From contig CAVPFL010000008.1 of assembly GCA_963703745.1 (NCBI GenBank), positions 62,001-126,000 on the forward strand: DNA of 64,000 nt, written 5' to 3'. Positions 1 through 8,293 of this stretch are shown in pieces. The first letter of the stretch is position 1, and each line of letters starts with the position of its first letter. Origin of the DNA: AP-15 sp963703745. Lineage in GTDB: Bacteria; Pseudomonadota; Alphaproteobacteria; ATCC43930; CGMCC-115725. The notes below the pieces were generated by a model. That model did no database searches. It had not been told where the DNA came from and worked only from the letters and a program-made list of their open reading frames with translations. The translations under genes and the position numbers were made by a program.

Positions 1-58
1 TACCGCGCTGAAATTTTATCGTTTGTGGTAGCCGACACCGAAGGAAAGGGAGAAGCGC

Positions 59-1318
59 ATGCCATTGCCACGACAAGAGGTCGACGCCACCACCCCCAAA
101 TACCTGCGCGACAAGTATGCGGTCGTCGGCGTCGGCGAGACCACCTACACCCGCGGCTCGGGGCGGACGACGCGCGCCTTGGGTACCTGGGCGGTCCGCA
201 ATGCGATGCTCGATGCCGGGCTAAAGCCCTCGGACATCGACGGAATGCTGTCCTACCAGGGCGGCGACTCGACTTCGGGCACCTTCATCTCCGGCGATCT
301 CGGGATGCGCCTTAATTTCTACATGGACGTGATGGGCGGCGGCTCGTCGACCGAGGCTCTGGTCGGTATCGCCATTGGCCTGATCGAGGCCGGCTGTTGC
401 AAGACCGTCGCGATCTTTCGTTCGATGAACGGCTATTCGCAGGTGCGCATCGGCGGCACCGGTGCGCGCTCGGCTGCCCCAGTCGGCGGCGACATGCTGC
501 ACAACCGCGCCTATGGCTGGCAGAGCGCCGGGCAGAGCTTCGCGCCAACCTTTATGCGCCACATGTACGATTACGGCACCAAACCCGAACAGGTTGCGAT
601 GGTCAAGGTGGCGCACAGCCACCACGCCTCCAACAACCCCAAGGCCTATTACAAGAAGCGCTTCACGGTCGAAGACGTGGTCAACAGCCGCTTCATCTGC
701 AAGCCTCTACATTTATTGGATTGCTGCGTCGAGACCGACAACGCCACCTGCGTGATCGTGACCTCGGCCGAGCGCGCCCGCGACATGAAGCAGCCGCTGG
801 TGCTAATCCGCGGCGTCGTCGGCCGCTGCAACAAGCCGCGCCTCGACATGCATTACCAGCATGGGCCGATCTCCACCGTTGCCGGCTACTACGCGCGGCA
901 GATCCTGTGGCCCAATGCGGGAGTGGGACCGGAGGATATCGACATCACCGGGTCTTATGACGCCTTCACCTTCACGACGATGCTGCAGCTTGAGGATTAC
1001 GGCTTCTGCAAAAAGGGCGAAGGCGGAGAGTATGTCAGCAGCGGCGCCATCCAGCTCGGCGGCCGGCGGCCCAACAACACGAGTGGCGGGCATCTCTGCG
1101 AGGGCTACACCCACGGCATGAACATGGTCATCGAAAACACTCGTCAATTGCGCCACGACGCCGATGATTCCTGTCCGGTCGGCCCCGACGGCAAGCGCCA
1201 GCACACTTACGATTACCGCGAAGGCGGCTGCCGTCAGGTGAGAAACGTCGAGGTCAGCGCCAATCTCGGCTGGGCAAACCCGTCGACCGCCTCCTCCATG
1301 GTCATGCGGCGCGGCTGA
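59..1318 (+). CDS. thiolase-like lipid-transfer protein / acetyl-CoA acetyltransferase family
   Basis: A 419-residue thiolase-fold protein of the SCP-x/lipid-transfer group. An acyl-CoA C-C bond-cleaving or bond-forming role in degradation is expected from the family. The ATG at 59 follows a purine-rich stretch (GGAAAGGGAG). The region that normally holds the nucleophilic Cys reads MGGGSSTEALVG, so that Cys appears absent. The C-terminal part keeps GGHLCEGYTHGMN, which corresponds to the thiolase His block, and DAFTFTTMLQLEDYGFC, typical of lipid-transfer thiolases. A Cys-less thiolase fold beside a DUF35 partner (next gene, 117 bp downstream) recalls the Ltp2/ChsH2 retro-aldolase complexes of steroid side-chain degradation. 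That parallel is inference. The fold assignment is firm, the exact reaction is not. Confidence 0.85.
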   Translation: MPLPRQEVDATTPKYLRDKYAVVGVGETTYTRGSGRTTRALGTWAVRNAMLDAGLKPSDIDGMLSYQGGDSTSGTFISGDLGMRLNFYMDVMGGGSSTEALVGIAIGLIEAGCCKTVAIFRSMNGYSQVRIGGTGARSAAPVGGDMLHNRAYGWQSAGQSFAPTFMRHMYDYGTKPEQVAMVKVAHSHHASNNPKAYYKKRFTVEDVVNSRFICKPLHLLDCCVETDNATCVIVTSAERARDMKQPLVLIRGVVGRCNKPRLDMHYQHGPISTVAGYYARQILWPNAGVGPEDIDITGSYDAFTFTTMLQLEDYGFCKKGEGGEYVSSGAIQLGGRRPNNTSGGHLCEGYTHGMNMVIENTRQLRHDADDSCPVGPDGKRQHTYDYREGGCRQVRNVEVSANLGWANPSTASSMVMRRG

Positions 1319-1329
1319 AAAGATCCCGT

Positions 1330-1412
1330 CTCGTCACCCTCGCGCGGGCGGGAGTCCAGGGCAAACGCTTGAACTTTGGAGCCCTAGGTTCCGGCTTTCG
1401 CGGGAATGACGG
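1330..1412. repeat. REP-like extragenic palindrome
   Basis: The gap between the thiolase and DUF35 genes holds an imperfect inverted repeat: a GGGAGTCCAGGGC arm near 1350-1362 and a GCCCTAGGTTCCGG arm near 1381-1394, followed by TTTCGCGGGAATGACGG. The last string is the common core of dispersed extragenic repeats in proteobacterial genomes. It may form a transcript hairpin inside the operon. The family name is not assignable from one copy. Confidence 0.5.
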
Positions 1413-1435
1413 AATAAGATTGAAGGAGAGATGAG

Positions 1436-1957
1436 ATGCCTATCCGCGGCGAATATCTGGGCATGGGGCTCACTGTCGACGAACTCGACATCGAGAATAC
1501 CGAATATTTCCGCCACTGCTCTGAGCACGACTTCCATCTGCAGGCCTGTGCGCAATGCGGCCGGCTACGCTACCCGCCTACCACCGCCTGCCCGTGGTGC
1601 GCCTCTCTCGAATCGAGCTGGAAAAAGGTCGAGGGCAGGGGAACCGTGCACTCCTATAGCGAGGTGCACCACGCGATCCAGCCAGCCTTCCGCGGCAAGA
1701 CGCCCTATTTGATCTTACTCGTTGATCTCGACACGCAGAAAGGCGAGCCAACCCCAGACGAAGCGTTGCGCGTCATCGGCAATCTCGCGACCCCCGATGG
1801 CCAGCTGGCGCCGCCTGATATGGTAAAGAGGGTTGGCATCGGTACCCGGGTCCGCATGGTGTTCAGCGACGTCGCCCCGGGTCTTGCATTGCCGCAATGG
1901 ACAATCGACGAGGCCGCCCCACAGCCCGAGAAGCCCTGGCGCTACCCGCAGGAATGA
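1436..1957 (+). CDS. Zn-ribbon OB-fold protein (DUF35 family)
   Basis: A 173-residue DUF35 protein: an N-terminal rubredoxin-like zinc ribbon with two cysteine pairs (CAQC and CPWC, residues about 39-56) followed by an acyl-CoA-binding OB fold (GRGTVHSYSEVHHA onward). DUF35 proteins are obligate partners of Cys-less thiolase-fold proteins, and the gene directly follows one. GGAGAG stands just upstream of the ATG. The last codon overlaps the start of the next gene (ATGA at 1954-1957), so the two are translationally coupled. Confidence 0.9.
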   Translation: MPIRGEYLGMGLTVDELDIENTEYFRHCSEHDFHLQACAQCGRLRYPPTTACPWCASLESSWKKVEGRGTVHSYSEVHHAIQPAFRGKTPYLILLVDLDTQKGEPTPDEALRVIGNLATPDGQLAPPDMVKRVGIGTRVRMVFSDVAPGLALPQWTIDEAAPQPEKPWRYPQE

Positions 1958-2703
1958 GCTGCGCGGACCTGGCGTGGCGCGTCGAGGAGACCTGCCTCAA
2001 TGCCTGGCCGGCGTTGCGCCAGGTATTGTTCGATGGCTGGGTATTGCGGTTCAGCGAGGGGCTGACACGCCGCGCGAATTCGGTCAATCCGCTCAAGGGT
2101 CCCCGTAATACGGGTCCTAGTCTGATCCCCGCTTGCGAAGCGCTCTATCGCAGGCGGCAGCTGCCGACGGTCTTTCGCTTGCCGTCAATCATCGGATCCG
2201 ATTTCGACGAGCGGCTCGGCGAACTGGGCTACGTGCGCGAAGGCGAGAGCTGCGTCCGCTATGGTGATCTGACCGCCGTCGAAGCGACGAGCGATCCGGG
2301 TGTCCAACTCCTAACGCGGCCAACACGGGGATGGTTCGCGGCCATGGGGGCACTGCAGAACCACACGGCCGAGCAGCGCCGGACCTATCGGAGGATCGTC
2401 GGCGCGATCGCGATCCCCGCCGCGTTCGCCGGAGTGGGGATCAACGGCGAGTTCGTTGCCCTGGCCTACGGCGCGATACACGATCGCTTGCTTTGCTACG
2501 AGTCGGTGATCACCGATCCGCGCCGGCAAAGACGCGGCTATGCGCGGCGGGTCGTCGCCAGCCTGGCAGCCTGGGCCAAGGAGCAAGGGGCGGAGGCTGC
2601 GTGCTTGCAGGTCGAAGCAGGCAATGCCGCGGCCCTCGCTCTTTACGACGTCGCGGGGATGAAAACCGAGCTTTACCGCTATCATTATTGGCGCGGGACC
2701 TAG
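1954..2703 (+). CDS. GNAT family N-acetyltransferase
   Basis: A 249-residue protein with a C-terminal GNAT domain. Motif A is visible as VITDPRRQRRGYARRVVAS (acetyl-CoA pyrophosphate loop), followed by EAGNAAALALYDVAGM (motif B). The N-terminal half is probably a degenerate second GNAT-like lobe, as in other two-lobed members. The ATG at 1954 overlaps the stop of the DUF35 gene, which is a better start than the in-frame ATG 57 bp upstream inside that gene. The substrate is unknown. Coupling to the thiolase/DUF35 pair may be only positional. Confidence 0.85.
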   Translation: MSCADLAWRVEETCLNAWPALRQVLFDGWVLRFSEGLTRRANSVNPLKGPRNTGPSLIPACEALYRRRQLPTVFRLPSIIGSDFDERLGELGYVREGESCVRYGDLTAVEATSDPGVQLLTRPTRGWFAAMGALQNHTAEQRRTYRRIVGAIAIPAAFAGVGINGEFVALAYGAIHDRLLCYESVITDPRRQRRGYARRVVASLAAWAKEQGAEAACLQVEAGNAAALALYDVAGMKTELYRYHYWRGT

Positions 2704-2810
2704 GGCCGAGGATCATCTGTGGCAAAAATGTGATTTCGTCCCCGGGAAGAGCACGAGCATCTCGTAGTCTGCTATGGTAATCGCTCCGAAGAAACAACCG
2801 AGAGTCGAAG

Positions 2811-3074
2811 ATGTACCTTGTAGATATCCGCATGCAACCGGGAGATCTCTCGCGGCAAATGTCGGCAATGCGGATCTGGTTGGACGAGCACCGCTTTGAA
2901 CCCTCGACCTTTTCTTGCCGTGATGCGGATAGCGGCGTGCTCGTTTCTGTCGAGTTCAAGATATCGCATGAAGCTGCGGCGTTTGCCGCGCGCTTTGACG
3001 GTCAGGCGAACGGCCGATTGGGGGCCGATCTCGAGAAGAAATCGGCACGTTCGCCCCTCGCCGTGGTGGGCTGA
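2811..3074 (+). CDS. small conserved-type hypothetical protein
   Basis: An 87-residue soluble ORF (MYLVDIRMQPGDLSRQMSAM...). It has balanced composition and no membrane segment or signal peptide. The middle (EHRFEPSTFSCRDADSGVLV) looks like a compact alpha/beta fold with two cysteines avoided by metal motifs. No family was recognised. It is followed by a strong hairpin, which supports it being a transcribed unit. An in-frame continuation on the other strands shows only shadow ORFs. Confidence 0.6.
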   Translation: MYLVDIRMQPGDLSRQMSAMRIWLDEHRFEPSTFSCRDADSGVLVSVEFKISHEAAAFAARFDGQANGRLGADLEKKSARSPLAVVG

Positions 3075-3108
3075 CAGACACCGCTATTTCAGCTAGCCAC
3101 GACGTGAT

Positions 3109-3134
3109 GCCGCCGGATGTGCCGATCCGGCGGC
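3109..3134. terminator. convergent transcription hairpin
   Basis: A perfect 10-bp stem: GCCGCCGGAT at 3109-3118, a 6-base loop, and ATCCGGCGGC at 3125-3134. It lies between two convergent genes ending at 3074 and 3206, where a bidirectional terminator is expected. There is no long T run on either side, so it may act by structure or together with Rho. Confidence 0.55.
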
Positions 3135-3205
3135 GTCCCTTCGAAAACCGGCCCTACCCTAGCGTTCCCCGCATGTGATGAGGGTTAGGGTGGCGCCCGC
3201 TGCCT

Positions 3206-4402
3206 TCACACCACCCCGTCCTTGTGCAGCGCCTCGACCTCCGCCGCGCTCAACCCGAGCCAATCGCCGAGCGCTTCGGTCGTATGCTCGCCGAGCAGCG
3301 GCGCCGGTTTGATCGGCGCCACTACGCCGTCGAAGCGAACCGGCCAGGTTGTCATCGGCATCTTCCAGTCGCCGTGCTGCATCGTCTGTAGGATGCCGCG
3401 CTCGTAGAAGCTTGGCTCGCTGGTCAGCTCCATCGAATCGAAAACCGCTCCAGCCGGGACACCCGCGCCGCTGATTAACGCCATCGCTTCTTCTTTGGTG
3501 TGCTGACGCGTCCATTGGGCGATGATCTCATTGACCTCGGCCTCGCGCTCCACTCGGGCGGCGGCCTTGTCGTAGCGCGGATCGCCGATAAGCTCCTCTC
3601 GCCCGATCAGTTTTAAGAGGCGCGGCCAATGTTCGGGATTGGCACGGCTGGTCAACAGATAGACGTAGTCGTTGGGCCCGCCGGGCTTGCACGGAAAGAT
3701 GCCCGACGGCGCGTTGCCGCCGGCCGGGCGACGCGGCGCAGCTTGCCCGGATTGCGCCTGTCTGATGAACATGCCGCGGCTGTAATGCATGACCGAATCC
3801 TGCATTGCCGCCTGCAGCCGCCGCCCTTTGCCCGTTGAGGCGCGCTGATAGAGCGCGCTGACAATGCTGAAGGCCAGCAACATGCCGGTGCCGGTGTCGC
3901 CAATTGTCGGCCCGGGCTTGATCGGCTTGCCGCCGGGTTCTCCGGTGATGCTCATCGCACCGCCGACAGCCTGGGCGATCGGATCAAAGCACAGGCCTTT
4001 TTCGTAGGGGCTGCCCTCGCCGAAACCTTTGACTTGGGCATAGATGATGCGTGGGTTGATCGCGCTGACCACGTCATAGCCGAGACCGAGCCGCTCGATT
4101 GCGCCTGGTGAGAAATTCTCTGCAAAGACGTCGGCATGCTTGGCCATTTCTTTGACCAAGGCCAAGCCGCGTTCCGATTTGAGGTCGACGGTGATCGACC
4201 GTTTGTTGGCGCTGTAGATCATGAAATAGTAGGGGTCCGCAACGCCACGACGGCCGGCCTCTCCGCCAGGGGGCTCCACTTTGACGACGTCGGCACCCAT
4301 CCAGGCGAGCGCCTCTGTACAGGTGGTTCCAGCCTCGAATTGGGTCAGATCGAGAACCTTGATGCCGGCGAGACAATTCGGCGGCGCGATATTTTGATTC
4401 AT
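3206..4402 (-). CDS. CaiB/BaiF family (class III) CoA-transferase
   Basis: A 398-residue class III CoA-transferase, which moves CoA between carboxylic acids through an aspartyl-CoA intermediate. Conserved blocks: LAGIKVLDLTQFEAG at the N-terminus, GADVVKVEPP, FAENFSPGAIERLGLGY, and the catalytic Asp in TIGDTGTGM (Asp169, the same number as in formyl-CoA transferase). Length matches the family. The substrate pair cannot be told from sequence. It is followed 25 bp upstream on the same strand by a glutathione S-transferase, so the two may be co-transcribed. Confidence 0.93.
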   Translation of the reverse strand: MNQNIAPPNCLAGIKVLDLTQFEAGTTCTEALAWMGADVVKVEPPGGEAGRRGVADPYYFMIYSANKRSITVDLKSERGLALVKEMAKHADVFAENFSPGAIERLGLGYDVVSAINPRIIYAQVKGFGEGSPYEKGLCFDPIAQAVGGAMSITGEPGGKPIKPGPTIGDTGTGMLLAFSIVSALYQRASTGKGRRLQAAMQDSVMHYSRGMFIRQAQSGQAAPRRPAGGNAPSGIFPCKPGGPNDYVYLLTSRANPEHWPRLLKLIGREELIGDPRYDKAAARVEREAEVNEIIAQWTRQHTKEEAMALISGAGVPAGAVFDSMELTSEPSFYERGILQTMQHGDWKMPMTTWPVRFDGVVAPIKPAPLLGEHTTEALGDWLGLSAAEVEALHKDGVV

Positions 4403-4427
4403 TTTCGCTATTCCCTCTGCGATGAAC

Positions 4428-5048
4428 TCAGTTCAGCCCTTCCTGTTGCAACGCGCGCTGGACCGCCGGGCGCGCCATCATCCGCTCGAAATGGGCGGCG
4501 CAGTTCTTTGGCAATTGCATGCCGAGCCGCTTCGCCCCCCAATATTCGACATAGAACAGCGCGGCGTCGGCCGCCGAGAGATTGTTGCCGCCGAGATAGT
4601 CCTTGCCCGCTAGCGCCTTGTCGACGATCGCGAATCCCTTCTCGATCTGTTCACGGCCTTGCGCCTTGACCTTTTCGTGGTCGGACGGGGACGGCGTGAA
4701 GCGTTCGGTGCGGAACAGCCGGGTGAAGCCCTGCGCGTGGATGGTGCCGACCGCGTATTCCATCGCCTCCATCGCCCGGAGGTCGGTCTCCTCGTCTTTC
4801 GGGATGAGGTTGGCTTGCGGATTTTTCAGCGCGAGCCAGCGCGCGATGACCGGGAATTCGGTCAGCATTGAGCCGTCGTCGCGTTCGAGCGTTGGCACCT
4901 TGGATTTCGGGTTGATGCTGGTGTAGGGCGGCTGGTATTGCGCGCCTTCGCGGAAATTGACGGCTTCCAGCTGATAGGGTTTACCGATTTCTTCGAGCAA
5001 GACATGGATGCCGATCGAGCACGCGCCAGGAGCGTAGTACAGCTTCAT
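4428..5048 (-). CDS. glutathione S-transferase (beta-class-like)
   Basis: A 206-residue GST. The N-terminal thioredoxin fold starts MKLYYAPGACSIG, with the Cys10 seen in bacterial beta-class enzymes. The cis-Pro and glutathione gamma-Glu site is visible as KVPTLERDDGSMLTE (residues about 49-64). The helical C-terminal domain ends normally. The role is glutathione conjugation or peroxide/haloorganic detoxification. It is upstream of, and on the same strand as, the CoA-transferase. Confidence 0.92.
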   Translation of the reverse strand: MKLYYAPGACSIGIHVLLEEIGKPYQLEAVNFREGAQYQPPYTSINPKSKVPTLERDDGSMLTEFPVIARWLALKNPQANLIPKDEETDLRAMEAMEYAVGTIHAQGFTRLFRTERFTPSPSDHEKVKAQGREQIEKGFAIVDKALAGKDYLGGNNLSAADAALFYVEYWGAKRLGMQLPKNCAAHFERMMARPAVQRALQQEGLN

Positions 5049-5169
5049 CGCGGTTTCCTTGCTTGACTGACATGACGCTATTGCGAGGACAGGTTTAGCA
5101 TGTCACACCCGATCGGCGAAGAGTGATGCGGTGGCCTGGCCGTCGCCCGCCGTTAGACCGGGAGCACCG

Positions 5170-6174
5170 ATGAACGCAAATCTCCCCCGCATCGCCGTAA
5201 TCGGCACCGGCGGCACGATCTCCTCGCTCGGTGCGTCGAGCCTCGATGTGCTCGACTATCCCGATTTCGGCCAGAAGCTCAGCTGCGAGGCATTGCTCGA
5301 GCGCTTTCCGGAGACGCGGCTCGTGGCCGACCCGATCCCGGTGACCTTCCGTCAGGTGGGCAGCACCGAGATCGGTCCCAATGAGTGGGTCGAGCTGAGG
5401 GGATTGATCCACCGGATCGCTCGAGACGATCCGGCGGTGGCCGGCTTCGTGATCCCGCACGGCACCGCGACCCTCGAGGAGACCGCCTTCTTTCTGAACC
5501 TGACGCTCGCCGTGGCACAGCCGGTGGTGCTGGTCGGGGCGCAACGCCCGGCGAGCGCGCTCGGCACGGATGCCGGCATGAACCTCGTCAACGCTTTGCG
5601 CGTCGCAAGATCACCCGAAGCGCGCGGTAAAGGCGTGCTGACGGTGCTCAACGACGAGATCCACGCGGCACGCGACGTCGTCAAGACCTCGACCTACCGG
5701 CTGCAGACCTTTCGCTCGTTCGATTTCGGGGCACTCGGCCATGTCGACGGCGACGGGGTGCATTTTTACCGCGCCCCGCTGCGCGCCCACATGCCCGATA
5801 CACCATTCGCTTCACTCGACCTTGCCGCGCTGCCGCGGGTCGATATCCTCTATTCCTATGCCGGCGCGGATGGCGCGCTGGTCGACGCGGCCGTCGCTGT
5901 CGGCGCCCGCGGCATCGTCTCGGCCGGGTTCGCGCCGGGCAGCCCGACGCCACAGCAGCGCCCGGCGTTCGAGCGCGCGGCCAAGTCCGGGGTGGTTATC
6001 GTGCAGTGCAGCCGAGCTGCCAGCGGCCGGGTCGCCCCGCGCCGCCGTCTGCGCGAGAGCGGGATCGTCGCCGGCGAGGATCTGAGCCCGCAAAAAGCCC
6101 GCATCTTGCTGATGCTGGCGCTGTCGACGACCTCCGACCTCGGTGCTATCCAGCGCGCGTTCCAGACCTATTGA
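5170..6174 (+). CDS. asparaginase-family protein with altered catalytic triad
   Basis: A 334-residue L-asparaginase-fold protein (amide hydrolysis, Asn to Asp). The first signature IGTGGTISSLG (residues 9-19) supplies the nucleophilic Thr. The second signature reads PHGTATLEETAFFLN, where classical enzymes have THGTDT: the catalytic Asp is Ala here. The Lys-bearing block VLNDEIHAARDVVKTSTYR is intact. The ATG at 5170 has GGGAG 8 bases upstream, and an in-frame GTG at 5131 is less likely. Alanine at this site recurs, from memory, in some rhizobial homologues, so the protein may be active on another substrate rather than dead. Confidence 0.88.
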   Translation: MNANLPRIAVIGTGGTISSLGASSLDVLDYPDFGQKLSCEALLERFPETRLVADPIPVTFRQVGSTEIGPNEWVELRGLIHRIARDDPAVAGFVIPHGTATLEETAFFLNLTLAVAQPVVLVGAQRPASALGTDAGMNLVNALRVARSPEARGKGVLTVLNDEIHAARDVVKTSTYRLQTFRSFDFGALGHVDGDGVHFYRAPLRAHMPDTPFASLDLAALPRVDILYSYAGADGALVDAAVAVGARGIVSAGFAPGSPTPQQRPAFERAAKSGVVIVQCSRAASGRVAPRRRLRESGIVAGEDLSPQKARILLMLALSTTSDLGAIQRAFQTY

Positions 6175-6267
6175 ACACATTTGTAGGATTGGAGGGGGTC
6201 AGCGCCGGTGACGGAAATATGTCGAGCCTTTTGGCGAGAGCCGATCTCCGCTTAGGTTAGCGCTCAA

Positions 6268-6969
6268 CTAATTTGATGCAGCCCTAGGCGATTCCGATGA
6301 CCTCGCGCCGATGAAAAGTTCGACCGTATCGCTATCCGGAACGGACCCGCTCGGCGCGACCCGAATGTGATATGGGACGTTGAATTTTGTGAAGCCGTCC
6401 AACAATATCTTCATGACTTCGGAATTGTTGTTGTCACCGCTATAAATATTGATGCCCATTGCTCGGATGTCGCCGAATATCTTGGTCATCTCAGGACCTC
6501 GCGCATCCCAACTCGCCGCTCTGAAAATATTTACGATCTGGTTTGCATAATTATATGCCTCGCCATCGTCCGGAATGCAGGACACGATGACCGGATGTGC
6601 GCCGAACTGCCGCAGATACTCTGAAAGTTTCGTGGACACTGCTGCGCTGATAAGGCGAGACCCCGCGTTTACCTCCAATTCTCCGACTCGGTTTTTCAGT
6701 ATTCGCACTTGTTCGGCTAATTCGGCGGTGTTCGCCTCGGCGCGATTTGTGCTGGCAGCCGCGGGCGCGCCGGCGGCGCGCCCGGCGTCTGCGATTAATT
6801 GGGTGGTTTTTCTTTCGCCCATCACCGAGCTTACGAGCGCGAGCAATCCGAGCAGGAGAATGCCCGCCATGCATAACCGGCGCAGGGCAGGTGTAGTGGG
6901 CGGCGATTCCGCCGCGGTGAGCGCTGCCGCGGTCAACAGAATGACGAAGAAGGTCGGCAACCACGCCAT
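6268..6969 (-). CDS. membrane-anchored coiled-coil protein of unknown function
   Basis: A 233-residue protein with two N-terminal hydrophobic helices (residues about 3-20 and 33-50), a short coiled coil (about 75-100, ELAEQVRILKNRVGELEV), and a soluble C-terminal domain (HPVIVSCIPDDGEAYNYANQIVNIF...) with alternating beta strands and helices. The C-terminal part looks like a small alpha/beta sensor or nucleotide-binding-like fold (residue and fold inference only). No family name is offered. It is transcribed away from the asparaginase gene. Confidence 0.7.
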   Translation of the reverse strand: MAWLPTFFVILLTAAALTAAESPPTTPALRRLCMAGILLLGLLALVSSVMGERKTTQLIADAGRAAGAPAAASTNRAEANTAELAEQVRILKNRVGELEVNAGSRLISAAVSTKLSEYLRQFGAHPVIVSCIPDDGEAYNYANQIVNIFRAASWDARGPEMTKIFGDIRAMGINIYSGDNNNSEVMKILLDGFTKFNVPYHIRVAPSGSVPDSDTVELFIGARSSESPRAASN

Positions 6970-7125
6970 CTTGCGCTGCCCCTACCCCGGAAGCGCGCGC
7001 CGCAGCGAGTGGTCGTCCGGCGGCGCGTTGCGATCGCGGCGCACCATATTTCCTTAACGGTGGATGCCCCGGTTTGCTCCCGAGATTTGCTCTGTGCCGC
7101 GAGGGCCAGGTGGTCTTCAGCTTCA

Positions 7126-8052
7126 TCAACCGTCCAGCGGCGGCGGGTCCTCGCGGATGACCTCCTCGGCGAGGCTGTTGTCGACCGCCTGCTCGAACGG
7201 CGCGCCTTGCTTGACGAAATGGCCAGAGAGGAGCCCTGCCTTCAGCCGGTCGTAGCCGGCGCGCGGCAGGATCGGGTTGCGGCCCCAAACGCCGAGTGCT
7301 CGATAGCGCTCGACCGCGGCGCGCAACAAGGCCGGCGGCGCGCTCGGAAAGAACGACTGCACCGCGTTGGCGAGCGCCTCGGGCGGCTGAGCGTGCAGCC
7401 ATTTTTGCGTGCGGTAGAGTCCGCGCACGAGTTTCTTAAACTCCTCACGGCGTGCGGCGAGCACGCTGCGCCGTGTGTAGAAACTCGTGTAGGCCGTGGG
7501 ACCGCGCGTCGCGGCGGCGTACCAGAGGTGGCCCCCGCCGGCGGCGATCAGTTCCTCGGCGAACGGCTCGAACAGCTGCACGACATCGAGCTCGCCGCGC
7601 CGCAAGGCCGCGGCATTATCGGCCATCGTCCGATCGGCGATCCGCGTGAGTGCTTCAGGATCGAGACCGGCACGGCGCAGATCCTCCTGCAGGCAGAGCC
7701 ACGGTGTCGGCACCTCGCTGACCGTCGCAACCCGCCTGCCATAGAGATCGGCGAGAGCGAAATCGGAACGCGGCTCTCGTCCGATCAACAAAAAGGGATC
7801 GCGGGTCACGACTTCGCCAAAGCAGACCAGATCGCAATCCGCCCGGCTCTCATACATCTGCATAACGCGCATCGGCCCGCCCCAGGCGACGTCGACCGTG
7901 CCGGCGAAGAGACCGGCCGGCGCTTCGGCGGGCGACGTCGCGCTGACGAAGTCGACGGCGATGCCCTCGCCCCGATAGGCACCTAGCGCCAAGGCCGCGT
8001 AATAGGGTGCGTAAAGGAGGCCGCGCAGCGATTCTTGCAAGGTAATCGGCAT
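7126..8052 (-). CDS. THI5/NMT1-like ABC transporter substrate-binding protein without signal peptide
   Basis: A 308-residue SsuA/THI5-like periplasmic-binding fold: LRGLLYAPYYAALALGAYRGEGI at the start, then AGTVDVAWGGPMRVMQM, and LYGRRVATVSEVPTPWLCLQEDLRRAGLD, all typical of nitrate/sulfonate/taurine/pyrimidine binders. No cleavable signal peptide is seen, so it may be cytoplasmic or use an unrecognised upstream start. No permease or ATPase gene adjoins it. An AT-rich stretch about 100 bp upstream could be its promoter. Confidence 0.82.
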   Translation of the reverse strand: MPITLQESLRGLLYAPYYAALALGAYRGEGIAVDFVSATSPAEAPAGLFAGTVDVAWGGPMRVMQMYESRADCDLVCFGEVVTRDPFLLIGREPRSDFALADLYGRRVATVSEVPTPWLCLQEDLRRAGLDPEALTRIADRTMADNAAALRRGELDVVQLFEPFAEELIAAGGGHLWYAAATRGPTAYTSFYTRRSVLAARREEFKKLVRGLYRTQKWLHAQPPEALANAVQSFFPSAPPALLRAAVERYRALGVWGRNPILPRAGYDRLKAGLLSGHFVKQGAPFEQAVDNSLAEEVIREDPPPLDG

Positions 8053-8144
8053 GTCTCACCCCATGGCGTGCAAGGACTCACAGTTGCCAAATGGCAACCG
8101 CCGCCCCGGCGGCTCTCGGGCAACGGTTCCGTGATCGCTGCCGG

Positions 8145-8160
8145 TAAATATAATATATGA
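8145..8160. promoter_or_regulatory. AT-rich promoter-like island
   Basis: Inside a 241-bp GC-rich gap stands TAAATATAATATATGA. It includes TATAAT at 8149-8154 on the plus strand and TATATT-type hexamers on the minus strand. The gene that would use it is the substrate-binding protein at 8052 on the minus strand. No clear -35 box was found, so this is only a candidate. Confidence 0.3.
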
Positions 8161-8293
8161 CTCAGCATTGAGATCGGCGGCTTGTTCACCATCGCGGGGA
8201 GCAGCGACAAGCCTTCGCCTTTGTTCTGACCCGAAACCCGTCGGAGTAACACAGCCTGCTCGGCTGCAGCGCTTCGAGCGCTACGGACCGTGC

